Below, one piece after another: positions 7,733-16,465 of a stretch of 64,000 bases of DNA. The DNA comes from CBDCHC01 sp965217075 (lineage in GTDB: Bacteria; Pseudomonadota; Gammaproteobacteria; PS1; Pseudothioglobaceae), in NCBI GenBank assembly GCA_965217075.1, contig CBDCHC010000010.1:62001-126000 (forward strand), read 5' to 3'. Every line of letters starts with the position of its first letter. Within the stretch, counting starts at the first letter, position 1. A program made the position numbers and the translations under genes. Below the pieces are notes generated by a model that worked only from the letters and a program-made list of their open reading frames with translations, was not told where the DNA came from and made no database searches.

Positions 7733-9141
7733 TAATACAATTACTTAAAGATAATAATATTAGCAAAAAACAAATCAATAATTTTATTGATAAACTAACA
7801 GCGAATAAAGATTATGGCGATTGTTATTTTCAATATAGCACTGCTGAATCATATTTTTTAGAAAATAATATTATTAAAGACGCCTCTTTTAATATTATTA
7901 GCGGCGTTGGTGTGCGTAGCATTATTGACGATAAAACTGGTTTTTCTTATAGTGATAATTTAGATATTAAATCAATTAATCAAGCCATTGATTTTGCTAA
8001 AACTATTCCAGGTAACACTGCTGATAAAAAAATACTCTGCCAACATAATGAAAAAGTTAATAAATATTATAATAATAAATCTCCTGTAAATAGCATTAGT
8101 AATGAAGAAAAAATTAATATTTTGCATCAGATTAATAAAATTGCCAGAGAAAATCGCTATGTCAAGGAAGTACAAGCATCTATTTCTGGCTCATATGATG
8201 AAATACTCATAGCTTCCAGCGAAGGTACTTATGCTTATGATTATCGCCCAATGGTACGCATTAGCATAAATATTATTGCAGAAAAAGATGGCAAAATAGA
8301 AAGTGCAAACGGGGGTGGCGGTGGTCGTTATGATTATAGTTATTTTATTAATAATGATTTATATAAAAAATACACACAAGACGCCGTAGAACAAGCTGTC
8401 ACTAATTTATCAGCTAAAGTACCTCCGTTTGGCGTTATGCCTGTAGTATTAGGCAGTGGTTGGCCAGGCGTATTATTGCACGAGGCAATAGGGCATGGGC
8501 TTGAGGGTGATTTTAATCGTAAGAAAACCTCAGTATTTACTAATAAAATAAATAAAAAAATTGCTAGCAGCAAATGCAGTGTAGTTGATAATGGCACTCT
8601 AACTGGTAAACGTGGTAGTCTTAATATTGATGACGAAGGCACGCCAACACAAAATACGATATTAATTAAAGATGGTATTTTAAAAAACTATATGTTTGAT
8701 AAATTAAATGCTAAATTAATGAATACTAGTTCAACTGGCAATGCTAGAAGAGAATCTTATGCGCATCTTCCTATGCCACGCATGACTAATACTTATATGG
8801 TTGCTGGTAAAGATAATCCTGAAGATATGATAAAGTCAATTAAAAAAGGAATTTATGCGCTTAATTTTGCTGGAGGGCAAGTAGATATAACCTCAGGAGA
8901 TTTTGTATTTTCAGCTAGCAAGGCATATTTAATTGAAAACGGCAAAATTAAACACCCTGTAAAAGGTATGACTCTAACCGGCAAGGGCAGCGATGTATTG
9001 GAGCAAATATCTATGGTTGGAGATGATTTAGAGTTAGATGCTGGTGTTGGTGTATGCGGGAAAAATGGACAAAATGTACCTGTGAGCGTTGGACAACCAA
9101 GTCTTAAAATTGATAAAATAATAGTAGGTGGCAGCAAATAG
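7729..9141 (+). CDS. tldD: Metalloprotease TldD
   Basis: This protein is 470 residues from ATG 7729 (E. coli TldD 481); an upstream in-frame ATG at 7708 lies inside the previous gene and is less likely. The zinc-binding H-E-A-I-G-H motif is present, followed by the LEGDFNRKKTS segment typical of TldD rather than PmbA/TldE. TldD acts with TldE as a protease that degrades unfolded peptides and matures some peptides such as microcin B17. Its partner TldE is not in this window. It ends one base before the convergent alaC. Confidence 0.95.
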   Translation: MIIQLLKDNNISKKQINNFIDKLTANKDYGDCYFQYSTAESYFLENNIIKDASFNIISGVGVRSIIDDKTGFSYSDNLDIKSINQAIDFAKTIPGNTADKKILCQHNEKVNKYYNNKSPVNSISNEEKINILHQINKIARENRYVKEVQASISGSYDEILIASSEGTYAYDYRPMVRISINIIAEKDGKIESANGGGGGRYDYSYFINNDLYKKYTQDAVEQAVTNLSAKVPPFGVMPVVLGSGWPGVLLHEAIGHGLEGDFNRKKTSVFTNKINKKIASSKCSVVDNGTLTGKRGSLNIDDEGTPTQNTILIKDGILKNYMFDKLNAKLMNTSSTGNARRESYAHLPMPRMTNTYMVAGKDNPEDMIKSIKKGIYALNFAGGQVDITSGDFVFSASKAYLIENGKIKHPVKGMTLTGKGSDVLEQISMVGDDLELDAGVGVCGKNGQNVPVSVGQPSLKIDKIIVGGSK

Positions 9142-9142
9142 T

Positions 9143-10330
9143 TTAGTTAAAATTATCATTTTTAAACATACGCTTGATGTTACGCAGCGCTTGTCTTGTT
9201 CTATGTTCGTTTTCAATTAAACCAAAACGTACATAATCATTGCCATAACTACCAAAACCTATACCAGGGGACACACCAATTTTAGCGTCTATTAGTAATT
9301 TTTTAGTAAACTCTAGCGAACCCATATCAATATAAAATTTTGGAATTTTTGCCCATACAAACATAGTCGCTTTTGGTTTTTTTATTTGCCAACCTATAGC
9401 ATTTAAACCATCGCATAGCACATCTCGACGACGCTTGTACATAGAACAAATCTCCTCAACGCAACTTTGATCGCCCTCTAAAGCCTCTACTGCTGCTACT
9501 TGAATTGGAGTAAATGCCCCATAATCTAAGTAAGATTTTATTTTAGTCAAGGCCGCGACAAGTGTAGCATTACCAACCATAAAACCAATCCTCCAACCTG
9601 GCATATTATAGCTTTTTGACATAGAAAAAAACTCAACAGCTATGTCTTTAGCTCCACTTACTTGCAAAATACTAGGAGCCTTATAACCATCAAAACAAAT
9701 ATCTCCATATGCTAAATCTTGTACCACCCAAATATTATGTTTTTTAGCAAAATCAATAATTTGAGTAAAAAATTCTAAATCTATACATTCTGTAGTTGGG
9801 TTAGAAGGATAATTTAAAACTAACATTTTTGGCTTAGGAAAGGTATTTTGTACTGACTTTTCTAATTCTACAAAGAAATCTATTTGGCTGCCACAAGGCA
9901 CATGTAGAATATCAGCTCCAGCAATAATAAAACCATATGGATGAATAGGATAAGCTGGATTTGGTACTAACACCGTATCACCCTTGCTTACCACAGCCTG
10001 CGCTAAATTTGCCAACCCTTCTTTAGAGCCTATAGTAACAATAGCCTCTGTGGCTGGATTTAAATCAACATTGTATAGTTTCTTATATTTATTACAAATA
10101 GCTTCTCTTAATCTTTTAATGCCTTTAGATGCTGAATAACGATGCGTATTAGGTCTTCTAACTACTTCTACTAATTTTTCTACTATATGTCTGGGTGTTG
10201 GCTGATCTGGATTACCCATACCAAAATCAATAATATCCTCACCTTTTGCTCTTGCTCTTGCTTTTAATTCGTTAGTAATAGCAAAAACATACGGCGGCAA
10301 ATTATCAATACGAGTAAAATTAGTATCCAT
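9143..10330 (-). CDS. alaC: Alanine transaminase AlaC-like aminotransferase
   Basis: This is a 395-residue class I PLP aminotransferase. I chose ATG 10330 (MDTNFTRIDNLPPYVF) because the extra 14 upstream residues do not fit the family. The PLP lysine is in FFSMSKSYNMPGWRIGF, preceded by NYPSNPTTEC, the substrate and PLP phosphate region. Sequence style matches AlaC/YfdZ, which makes alanine from pyruvate and glutamate. Related enzymes include LL-diaminopimelate aminotransferase, so the substrate is not certain. It is convergent with tldD. Confidence 0.85.
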   Translation of the reverse strand: MDTNFTRIDNLPPYVFAITNELKARARAKGEDIIDFGMGNPDQPTPRHIVEKLVEVVRRPNTHRYSASKGIKRLREAICNKYKKLYNVDLNPATEAIVTIGSKEGLANLAQAVVSKGDTVLVPNPAYPIHPYGFIIAGADILHVPCGSQIDFFVELEKSVQNTFPKPKMLVLNYPSNPTTECIDLEFFTQIIDFAKKHNIWVVQDLAYGDICFDGYKAPSILQVSGAKDIAVEFFSMSKSYNMPGWRIGFMVGNATLVAALTKIKSYLDYGAFTPIQVAAVEALEGDQSCVEEICSMYKRRRDVLCDGLNAIGWQIKKPKATMFVWAKIPKFYIDMGSLEFTKKLLIDAKIGVSPGIGFGSYGNDYVRFGLIENEHRTRQALRNIKRMFKNDNFN

Positions 10331-10416
10331 ATAAACACATAACCTGTAAATTGAAAAGGTTAATTTTAGCATTTATTAAATAAAGAATTTAAATTATCTG
10401 TTTAGTATAAATAAAA

Positions 10417-12277
10417 ATGAATAAAGAATTTAACGTAATTGTTATAGGTGGTGGGCATGCTGGCACAGAAGCGGCACTTGCCAGTGCTCGTATGGGAATA
10501 AAAACACTACTTATAACGCATAATATTGAAACTCTAGGACAAATGTCTTGTAATCCTGCTATAGGTGGTATTGGCAAATCTCATTTAGTCAAAGAAATTG
10601 ATGCCATGGGTGGCGCCATGGCAATTGCTGCTGATAAAGCTGGAATTCAATTTCGTATGTTAAACTCATCTAAGGGCCCAGCAGTTAGAGCTACTCGTGC
10701 TCAAGCAGATAGAGTATTATATAAAAATGCTATCAAAAACATATTAGAAACACAACAAAACCTGTCTATTTTTCAGCAATCTGTTGATGATTTAATAATA
10801 AATAACGATATAATAAAAGGTGTTGTTACTAAAATGGGGCTTAAATTTTATGCTGCAAAAGTTATATTAACTACAGGTACTTTTTTAAATGGTATGATTC
10901 ATATTGGTAGAGTTAGTTATAACGGTGGTAGAGCCGGAGATGCTGCTGCTAATAAGTTAGCCCAAAACGTTAAAAAAATATAATTTTAAACTTGGTCGAC
11001 TAAAAACAGGTACGCCACCAAGATTAGACGGCAAAACCATTAACTATAACAAATTGAAAATACAGCTTAGTGATCAAAAATTACCCGTTTTTTCTTTTAT
11101 GGGCAACATTACTATGCATCCACAACAAATACCATGTTATATAACTCATACTAATAATAATACACATCAAATTATTAAAGAATCTATGCAAGACTCACCT
11201 ATGTTGTTAGGTAATATTAAAGGGGCAGCACCTAGGTATTGTCCGTCTATAGAAGATAAAGTTCAACGTTTTGCTGATAAAGACTCTCATCAAATTTTTA
11301 TTGAACCAGAAGGTTTAAATACTTTTGAAGTATATCCTAACGGACTTTCTACTTCACTACCTTTTGCTGCTCAAGAAAAATTTATCCATTCAATTTCTGG
11401 CTTTGAAAATGCCTTTATTATGCGACCAGGGTACGCTATAGAATATGATTATTTTGATCCTACTGGCATCTATAATACTTTAGAAAATAAAAATGTCTCA
11501 GGACTTTATTTTGCTGGACAAATTAATGGCACTACTGGTTACGAAGAAGCAGCAGCACAAGGATTATTAGCAGGTATAAATGCTGCTTTAGCTATTAAAA
11601 AGCAGCCAAGCTGGTGCCCAAACAGAAGCGAAGCTTATATAGGTGTCATGGTAGACGACCTTGTTACTAAAGGAACAACTGAGCCGTATAGAATGTTTAC
11701 TTCAAGAGCAGAATACCGTTTACTACTACACGAAGATAATGCTGATAAACGTCTAACGCCAAAAGCCTATCAATTGGGCTTAATAAATAAAAAACGCTAT
11801 CAAATATTTTTACAAAAACATAAAACTATAACTACTGAAATAAATAGATTAAATAAACAATTTATACAAGCTGATGACAAGCAAATTAAAAATAAATTAG
11901 GTATAACAATTGAACATGAATACAGTTTAGCTGCTATTTTAAAGCGCCCAAATATTAGTTATAATGACTTAGCGCAATTAACTGGTGTAGGTGTTTTTTT
12001 AAATAACGACACAACTGCAACCCAAGTACAAAATATAATTAAATACGAAGGCTATATAAAGCGCCAGCATGAAGAAATTGCTAAAACCAACCAAAATGAA
12101 AAAACTAAATTACCAGCAAATATAAATTATAATAATATTAAATCATTATCTACTGAAGTTAGGCAAAAGTTAAATAAATTTAAACCACAAACTATAGGAC
12201 AAGCTAGTAGAATATCTGGTATAACTCCAGCTGCTATCTCTATTTTATTGGTTTATTTAAAAGCACAGCGTTTATAA
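10417..12277 (+). CDS. mnmG: tRNA uridine-34 carboxymethylaminomethyl enzyme MnmG, split by an apparent frameshift
   Basis: Two frames make one MnmG (GidA). The first (10417-10983) holds the FAD motif V-I-G-G-G-H-A-G-T-E-A and AIGGIGKSHLVKEIDAMGG. The second continues from about 10983 with FKLGRLKTGTPPR and runs to 12277, including the GYEEAAAQGL and FTSRAEYRLLLHEDNAD segments. The break is at a run of seven A (10972-10978). With six A the reading becomes N-V-K-K-Y-N-F-K-L-G-R and the product is 619 residues, against 629 in E. coli. MnmG with MnmE modifies wobble uridine of several tRNAs. rsmG follows at once, as is usual. The rest is intact, so I treat it as a functional gene or an assembly error, not a decayed one. 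Confidence 0.9.
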
Positions 12278-12889
12278 ATGCAAAATCTACTTATAGATAA
12301 TGCCCATAAAATGGGGATAAAATTAAATAATACACAGACAGATAAGTTATTGCTTTATTGCACTATTTTACTTAAATGGAACAAAACATATAACCTTACA
12401 AGTTTTAACAACATACAAAAAATAATTAGCCATCATTTGCTTGATAGTCTATCAATTTTGCCTTACATAAAACCAACTACATTATTAGATATTGGCTCTG
12501 GTGCTGGCTTACCTGGTATTATTATTGCTGTTATGTCATCAAATACAACTGTTAGTGTGCTTGATGCTAGTAACAAAAAATGTAAATTTATGCAATTTAT
12601 TAAAACAGAACTTGCTATAAATAACTTAAGCGTACTAAATATTAGAACTGAAAGTTTATCACACCATTGTTTTATGCAAATAAGTGCCAGAGCCTTTGCT
12701 TCTATTGACAAAACTATTAAATTAAGTAAACACCTGTTATGTAAACAAGGTTGTTATTTATTAATGAAAGGGGGCAACCATCGTAAAGAGATTGTATCTT
12801 ATGCCAGCACAACTATTTATAAACTAAAAGTACCGCTGGTATCTGATAACCGTTATTTATTAAAAATAAAATTAATTAAAAAAAAGTAA
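12278..12889 (+). CDS. rsmG: 16S rRNA m7G527 methyltransferase
   Basis: This 203-residue protein has the SAM-binding loop LDIGSGAGLPGI and the typical N-terminal K-W-N-K-T-Y-N-L-T segment. RsmG methylates G527 of 16S rRNA. The start ATG directly follows the mnmG stop, the conserved gidA-gidB pair. Length is normal. Confidence 0.95.
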   Translation: MQNLLIDNAHKMGIKLNNTQTDKLLLYCTILLKWNKTYNLTSFNNIQKIISHHLLDSLSILPYIKPTTLLDIGSGAGLPGIIIAVMSSNTTVSVLDASNKKCKFMQFIKTELAINNLSVLNIRTESLSHHCFMQISARAFASIDKTIKLSKHLLCKQGCYLLMKGGNHRKEIVSYASTTIYKLKVPLVSDNRYLLKIKLIKKK

Positions 12890-12925
12890 GTATAAAATAT
12901 AAGTTTTTTATTTAAAAAAATCATT

Positions 12926-13729
12926 ATGAAAATTATCCGTTATTTATTATTTTTAATAATTATTGCCTTAATTTTACTATTTATTTTCTTTGATACTGCT
13001 ATTAAGAATATCTCCGAAAATTATGCCTCTAATACCCTAGATACTAAAGTTAATATTAAAGAATTAACCACTAACTTAATTGATAAAAAACTATCCATTA
13101 ATCAAATTAGCATAAAAAATCCTGCTGGATTTAATAGTAATAATAATATATTGCAAATTGATAATTTTAATTTTAAATTAAACGATAAGACTACTAAGGA
13201 GTTAATAGTTATAGATAATATTAGCTTAAACGGCATACATGCACTTATAGAACAAAATAATAATGGCGTTAACCTGCTTATATTGATAGATATGCTAAAA
13301 AATCCTAATAATAGCAGTGTTGGCAAAGCTCCAAGCGATAATAACTCTGGCAGCAGAGTCATTATTAACAATCTTAGCGCAACTAACAATACCATTAAAA
13401 TTAATAGTAAATTTTTTAACGAAACTATTACAGTGCCTGACTTAAATATAACAGATTTTGGCGGAACAACAGGTATAGCAATTAATGCAGTTGGCGCTAA
13501 ATTAATACAAGCTATTTTAGACAATCTAAAACAATCATTGAGCGATAAAGGTGTTAATTTAATTAATAAAAAAATAGAAACAACTATTAGCAGAGAAATT
13601 AGTAAAAAACTTGGTATGAAGGCCGATACTTTAGATGATATTGGCAAGAACCTTAAAGATAAAGCAAAAAAAGCAGAAGAAGATATAAAAGAAAAAGCTA
13701 AAAACTTATTTAAAAAGCTTGGCTTTTAA
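12926..13729 (+). CDS. AsmA-like membrane-anchored protein of unknown function
   Basis: This 267-residue protein has one N-terminal transmembrane helix (about residues 5-23) and then a region resembling the N-terminal AsmA/DUF748 beta-strand repeat (ISIKNPAGF, LQIDNFNFKL). A glycine-rich middle follows. The last 60 residues are strongly helical and charged (LKDKAKKAEEDIKEKAKNLF). It is probably in the inner membrane with its body in the periplasm. I do not recognise a specific family or partner. It stands between rsmG and tRNA-Met. Confidence 0.65.
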   Translation: MKIIRYLLFLIIIALILLFIFFDTAIKNISENYASNTLDTKVNIKELTTNLIDKKLSINQISIKNPAGFNSNNNILQIDNFNFKLNDKTTKELIVIDNISLNGIHALIEQNNNGVNLLILIDMLKNPNNSSVGKAPSDNNSGSRVIINNLSATNNTIKINSKFFNETITVPDLNITDFGGTTGIAINAVGAKLIQAILDNLKQSLSDKGVNLINKKIETTISREISKKLGMKADTLDDIGKNLKDKAKKAEEDIKEKAKNLFKKLGF

Positions 13730-13749
13730 AATTGATTTATTGAATGATA

Positions 13750-13826
13750 TGGTGGTTATGGGTGGGCTTGAACCACCGACCCCAGCATTATGAATGCTGT
13801 GCTCTAACCAGCTGAGCTACATAACC
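13750..13826 (-). tRNA. tRNA-Met (CAU), elongator type
   Basis: The minus strand folds into a standard cloverleaf: acceptor GGTTATG with CATAACC, D arm AGCTCAGCTGGTTAGAGC, anticodon stem CAGCA/TGCTG with loop TTCATAA (anticodon CAU), and T arm with GGTTCAA. The 3' CCA is encoded. The sequence resembles E. coli elongator tRNA-Met, and lacks the C1-A72 mismatch and GGG anticodon stem of the initiator. A CAU tRNA that becomes Ile(lysidine) is less likely. Confidence 0.93.
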
Positions 13827-13857
13827 ACAGGTACATATTATCTAATGTTTTAAAAAA

Positions 13858-14472
13858 ATGTCAATAACTAAAATAGCATTAACTGGTGGAATTGCTTCTG
13901 GCAAAACCTATATTAGTGATTTTTTTAAAAAATTAGATTACGCCATAATTGATTTAGATATTATCAATAAACAAATAATGCAATACCCTTATATTATTGC
14001 AAAATTACAACAAATATTTAGCAACAAAATTATAAAAAACACCACGCTGGATTATAAAAAATTACGTTATATTGTCTTTAATGATAAAAAAAAATTAAAG
14101 CAATTAGAGCAATTAACCCAGCCGTTAATTATTAATAAAATGCAACAATTAATTGCGATTAATACCAAACAAATAATCATTATAGTAGTACCATTATTGT
14201 ATGAAAAAAATATTAGTCATTATTTTGATAAAGCCATTGTAGTTATTTGTAATTACGATATTCAGCTCCAGCGTTTGTGTTTAAGAGATGGTATAAATAA
14301 ACAGTTGGCACAACAAATCATAAAATCTCAAGCAACTAATAATCAAAGAAAACAAATTAAAACATTACTGCCAACTGATATAATCACTAATAACAATAGT
14401 TTGTCTCAGCTTAACGACAAACTAATTTTGTTAAATAACAAAATAATAGCAAATAACAACACAAAAACATAG
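13858..14472 (+). CDS. coaE: Dephospho-CoA kinase
   Basis: This 204-residue P-loop kinase starts with ALTGGIASGKTYISDFF, followed by DLDIINKQI (the CoaE D-A-D-x-I-x-R-like segment) and LLYEKNISHYFDK. It carries out the last step of coenzyme A synthesis. Length is normal. The gene is AT-rich and Asn/Ile/Lys-rich, as are its neighbours. Confidence 0.92.
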   Translation: MSITKIALTGGIASGKTYISDFFKKLDYAIIDLDIINKQIMQYPYIIAKLQQIFSNKIIKNTTLDYKKLRYIVFNDKKKLKQLEQLTQPLIINKMQQLIAINTKQIIIIVVPLLYEKNISHYFDKAIVVICNYDIQLQRLCLRDGINKQLAQQIIKSQATNNQRKQIKTLLPTDIITNNNSLSQLNDKLILLNNKIIANNNTKT

Positions 14473-14478
14473 TATAAT
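14473..14478 (+). promoter_or_regulatory. Probable -10 box for rpsP-rimM
   Basis: TATAAT lies just after the coaE stop region and 41 bases before rpsP. The rpsP ribosome site AAGGAG is at 14503-14508. The -35 region is not clear. Confidence 0.4.
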
Positions 14479-14518
14479 TAATGGCTTTTTAAAATATAGA
14501 TCAAGGAGCAAAAAACCT

Positions 14519-15016
14519 ATGGTTAAAATTAGATTAAGCCGCGGTGGAGCCAAGAAAAAACCATTTTATTCTATTGTAGTGACTGATAGTCGTCGTCGTC
14601 GTGATAGCGGTCATATAGAAAGAATTGGTTATTTTAATCCTGTTGCAAAAGGCAATGAAGTGCGTTTATTATTAGACAAGGAAAAACTACAACAATGGCA
14701 AAATAAAGGGGCAAAATTATCTGATAGAGTAAAAAAACTAACTAAAGAGGAAAATAATCTCCTAAAAAAAACTACAACTACAGCTAAAATTATTGAGAAA
14801 AAAACCACTACTAAAGATGCGACAGCGGTGGAAAAAGAGATTACTACAAAACCTGCTGATAAAGTTACAGTAAAAAAAATAGCTACAGACAATACTAAGG
14901 TTGCTGAAAAAACAACAAAGACAGCTAAAAAAGTAGAAACAATTACAAAAAAAGAAATAAAAACTACAACAAAAAAAGCTGCTAAAGATATAAAAAAAAT
15001 AACTACTAAAAAATAA
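14519..15016 (+). CDS. rpsP: 30S ribosomal protein S16 with a long Lys/Thr-rich C-terminal extension
   Basis: Residues 1-80 are a standard S16: MVKIRLSRGGAKKKPFYSIV, RRRDSGHIERIGYFNP and a KLQQWQNKGAKLSDRV end. E. coli S16 is 82 residues; this protein has 165. The extra 85 residues are almost only Lys, Thr, Ala, Glu, Val and Ile in repeats such as TTKKAAKDIKKITTKK. They are basic and probably disordered, so they could contact rRNA or bind nucleic acid. The frame is clean, with no sign of a missed stop. The next gene starts on the base after the stop codon. Confidence 0.95.
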   Translation: MVKIRLSRGGAKKKPFYSIVVTDSRRRRDSGHIERIGYFNPVAKGNEVRLLLDKEKLQQWQNKGAKLSDRVKKLTKEENNLLKKTTTTAKIIEKKTTTKDATAVEKEITTKPADKVTVKKIATDNTKVAEKTTKTAKKVETITKKEIKTTTKKAAKDIKKITTKK

Positions 15017-15508
15017 TTGAAAAATAAGTTATTAGTAGGAAAGATAAACGGTGTTTTTGGGGTACAGGGCTGGGTCAAAGTATTTTCATATACCAGCCCT
15101 AAAGAAAATATTATTAATTATAATAATTGGTTATTAAAATCAACTGACGATTATAGACTTGTGTCTATTGTTGCTAAAAAAACTAATAAAACTATTATAG
15201 CTAAACTATCTGATATAAATAGTGTAGAACAAGCCACAAAAGTTTTAGGTATAAATATTTATATCAATAAAAATCAACTTAAAAAACCTGAAAATAGTTA
15301 TTATTATTATCAGCTAATAGGATTTAAAGTGATTAATACAGCAGGAGATAATTTTGGCATAGTTGATCATTTATTTTATAATGGCAGCAATACAGTATTG
15401 GTGGCTAAAAATGATAAAATCAACATGTTGCCATTTATCAAACCACATTTAATTAGTGTAAATTTAGCTCAAAAATTAATTGTTTTTGATTGGGACATTG
15501 ATTTTTAA
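15017..15508 (+). CDS. rimM: Ribosome maturation factor RimM
   Basis: This 163-residue protein has the RimM N-terminal domain (GKINGVFGVQGWVKVFSYT) and a PRC-barrel C-terminal domain ending in LPFIKPHLISVNL. It helps assemble the 30S head around S19. The start is TTG at 15017, directly after the rpsP stop; no ATG is available before the conserved block. trmD, which normally follows in the rpsP-rimM-trmD-rplS operon, is absent here, and rplS is 3 kb away on the other strand. Confidence 0.93.
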   Translation: MKNKLLVGKINGVFGVQGWVKVFSYTSPKENIINYNNWLLKSTDDYRLVSIVAKKTNKTIIAKLSDINSVEQATKVLGINIYINKNQLKKPENSYYYYQLIGFKVINTAGDNFGIVDHLFYNGSNTVLVAKNDKINMLPFIKPHLISVNLAQKLIVFDWDIDF

Positions 15509-15614
15509 TAATTTATTTTTTAATAAAAACCTTTAAAAAATTCTTACTTTGCATTATTAAATAAAATTTAGTGCATAATTTATTTTAACAAAAATAAACC
15601 ATTAAATAGCTAAT

Positions 15615-16205
15615 CTAACTAGCTGTAACATTTAAATCTCTTAAAATTCCATCATTAATACTGTATATCCAGCCATGAATATGTAATTTTTTATGATTTT
15701 TTAATGCTCGTTTTACTACGCTAGTATTATAAACATTATTCATTTGTGTTATGACATTTAGCTCGCATAATAAATCAATTTTTTGCTGTTTATCAGCAAC
15801 CAGATCTAATTTGTCATGATAAATTCTAGCCACCTTTCTAATATGTTCTAACCAATTATCAATCAAACCATGATCAGCATCTTCTAAGGCAGCACTAACT
15901 CCGCCACAACCATAATGCCCACATACAATAATATGCTCTACTGATAAAATCTCTACTGCATATTGCAACACAGATAAAAAATTTAAATCAGAGCATACCA
16001 CTATATTAGCAATATTACGATGCACAAACACCTCTCCTGGCGGCAAGTTAACAATCTCATTTGCTGGCACTCTACTGTCAGAACAACCAATCCATAAATA
16101 CTTAGGGCGCTGTTGTTTGGCTAATTTATGAAAAAAATCAGGTTTTTTTGCTGTAATATCCTTTGCCCATCTGCTATTATTAGCAAGTAAATAATCTAAA
16201 TTCAT
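15615..16205 (-). CDS. can: Beta-class carbonic anhydrase
   Basis: This 196-residue protein has the zinc-binding set C-S-D-S-R in WIGCSDSRVPANEIV and H-Y-G-C-G in IVCGHYGCGGVSAAL, plus the E-V-F-V-H-R-N-I-A-N segment. It interconverts carbon dioxide and bicarbonate in the cytoplasm. In an organism with phosphoribulokinase this could feed carbon fixation as well as carboxylases. A TATAAT on the minus strand at 16238-16233 is a likely -10 box about 28 bases before the start. Confidence 0.95.
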   Translation of the reverse strand: MNLDYLLANNSRWAKDITAKKPDFFHKLAKQQRPKYLWIGCSDSRVPANEIVNLPPGEVFVHRNIANIVVCSDLNFLSVLQYAVEILSVEHIIVCGHYGCGGVSAALEDADHGLIDNWLEHIRKVARIYHDKLDLVADKQQKIDLLCELNVITQMNNVYNTSVVKRALKNHKKLHIHGWIYSINDGILRDLNVTAS

Positions 16206-16232
16206 GATAATAGGTGCGAATAAAATATATAA

Positions 16233-16238
16233 ATTATA
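16233..16238 (-). promoter_or_regulatory. Probable -10 box for carbonic anhydrase
   Basis: TATAAT on the minus strand lies upstream of the carbonic anhydrase start at 16205, within the 260-base gap shared with the porin promoter. The -35 is not obvious. The middle of the gap holds a small GTTGCA-TTTT-TGCAAC hairpin at 16276-16291 of unknown role. Confidence 0.35.
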
Positions 16239-16352
16239 CCTGCTTAAATATATTTTAACTGTATTTTATTATATAGTTGCATTTTTGCAACAACAATATA
16301 TGATGTAAAAACAATGTTTTATAAAAACATACATTCTTTTTTAAAAAAAATG

Positions 16353-16380
16353 TTGCAAATTAGTAAAACTATAGTATAAT
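16353..16380 (+). promoter_or_regulatory. Sigma-70-type promoter of the porin gene
   Basis: A -35-like TTGCAA (16353-16358) is followed after 16 bases by a consensus TATAAT (16375-16380). The leader of about 80 bases before the porin start is AT-rich and has AAGGAT as ribosome site. This is the clearest two-part promoter in the window and fits a highly expressed outer membrane protein. Confidence 0.6.
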
Positions 16381-16465
16381 TTTTGCAACTTTGCTAGTTT
16401 TATTGGCTAAGTAATTGGTAATTAGTTAACGCTAATTAATTTTATTTTTTAAAAAAGGATTAATA

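Noticed and set aside
9034..9216. Minus-strand frame spanning the tldD-alaC junction
   Set aside because: Overlaps both conserved genes in another frame; no ribosome site.
13102..13647. 181-codon open frame opposite the AsmA-like gene
   Set aside because: Shadow frame in AT-rich DNA with a Leu/Ile-rich product; the plus-strand gene has a better start and layout.
14629..15078. 149-codon open frame on the minus strand opposite rpsP
   Set aside because: It mirrors the Lys/Thr-rich S16 tail and has a hydrophobic Val/Phe low-complexity product; no start signals or family features.
16276..16291. Hairpin GTTGCA-TTTT-TGCAAC before the porin promoter
   Set aside because: Only six pairs and no T run; could be a protein site but there is no second copy to support it.
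16313..16331. ATGTTTT/AAAACAT inverted repeat in the carbonic anhydrase-porin gap
   Set aside because: A-T only and weak; expected by chance in this composition.
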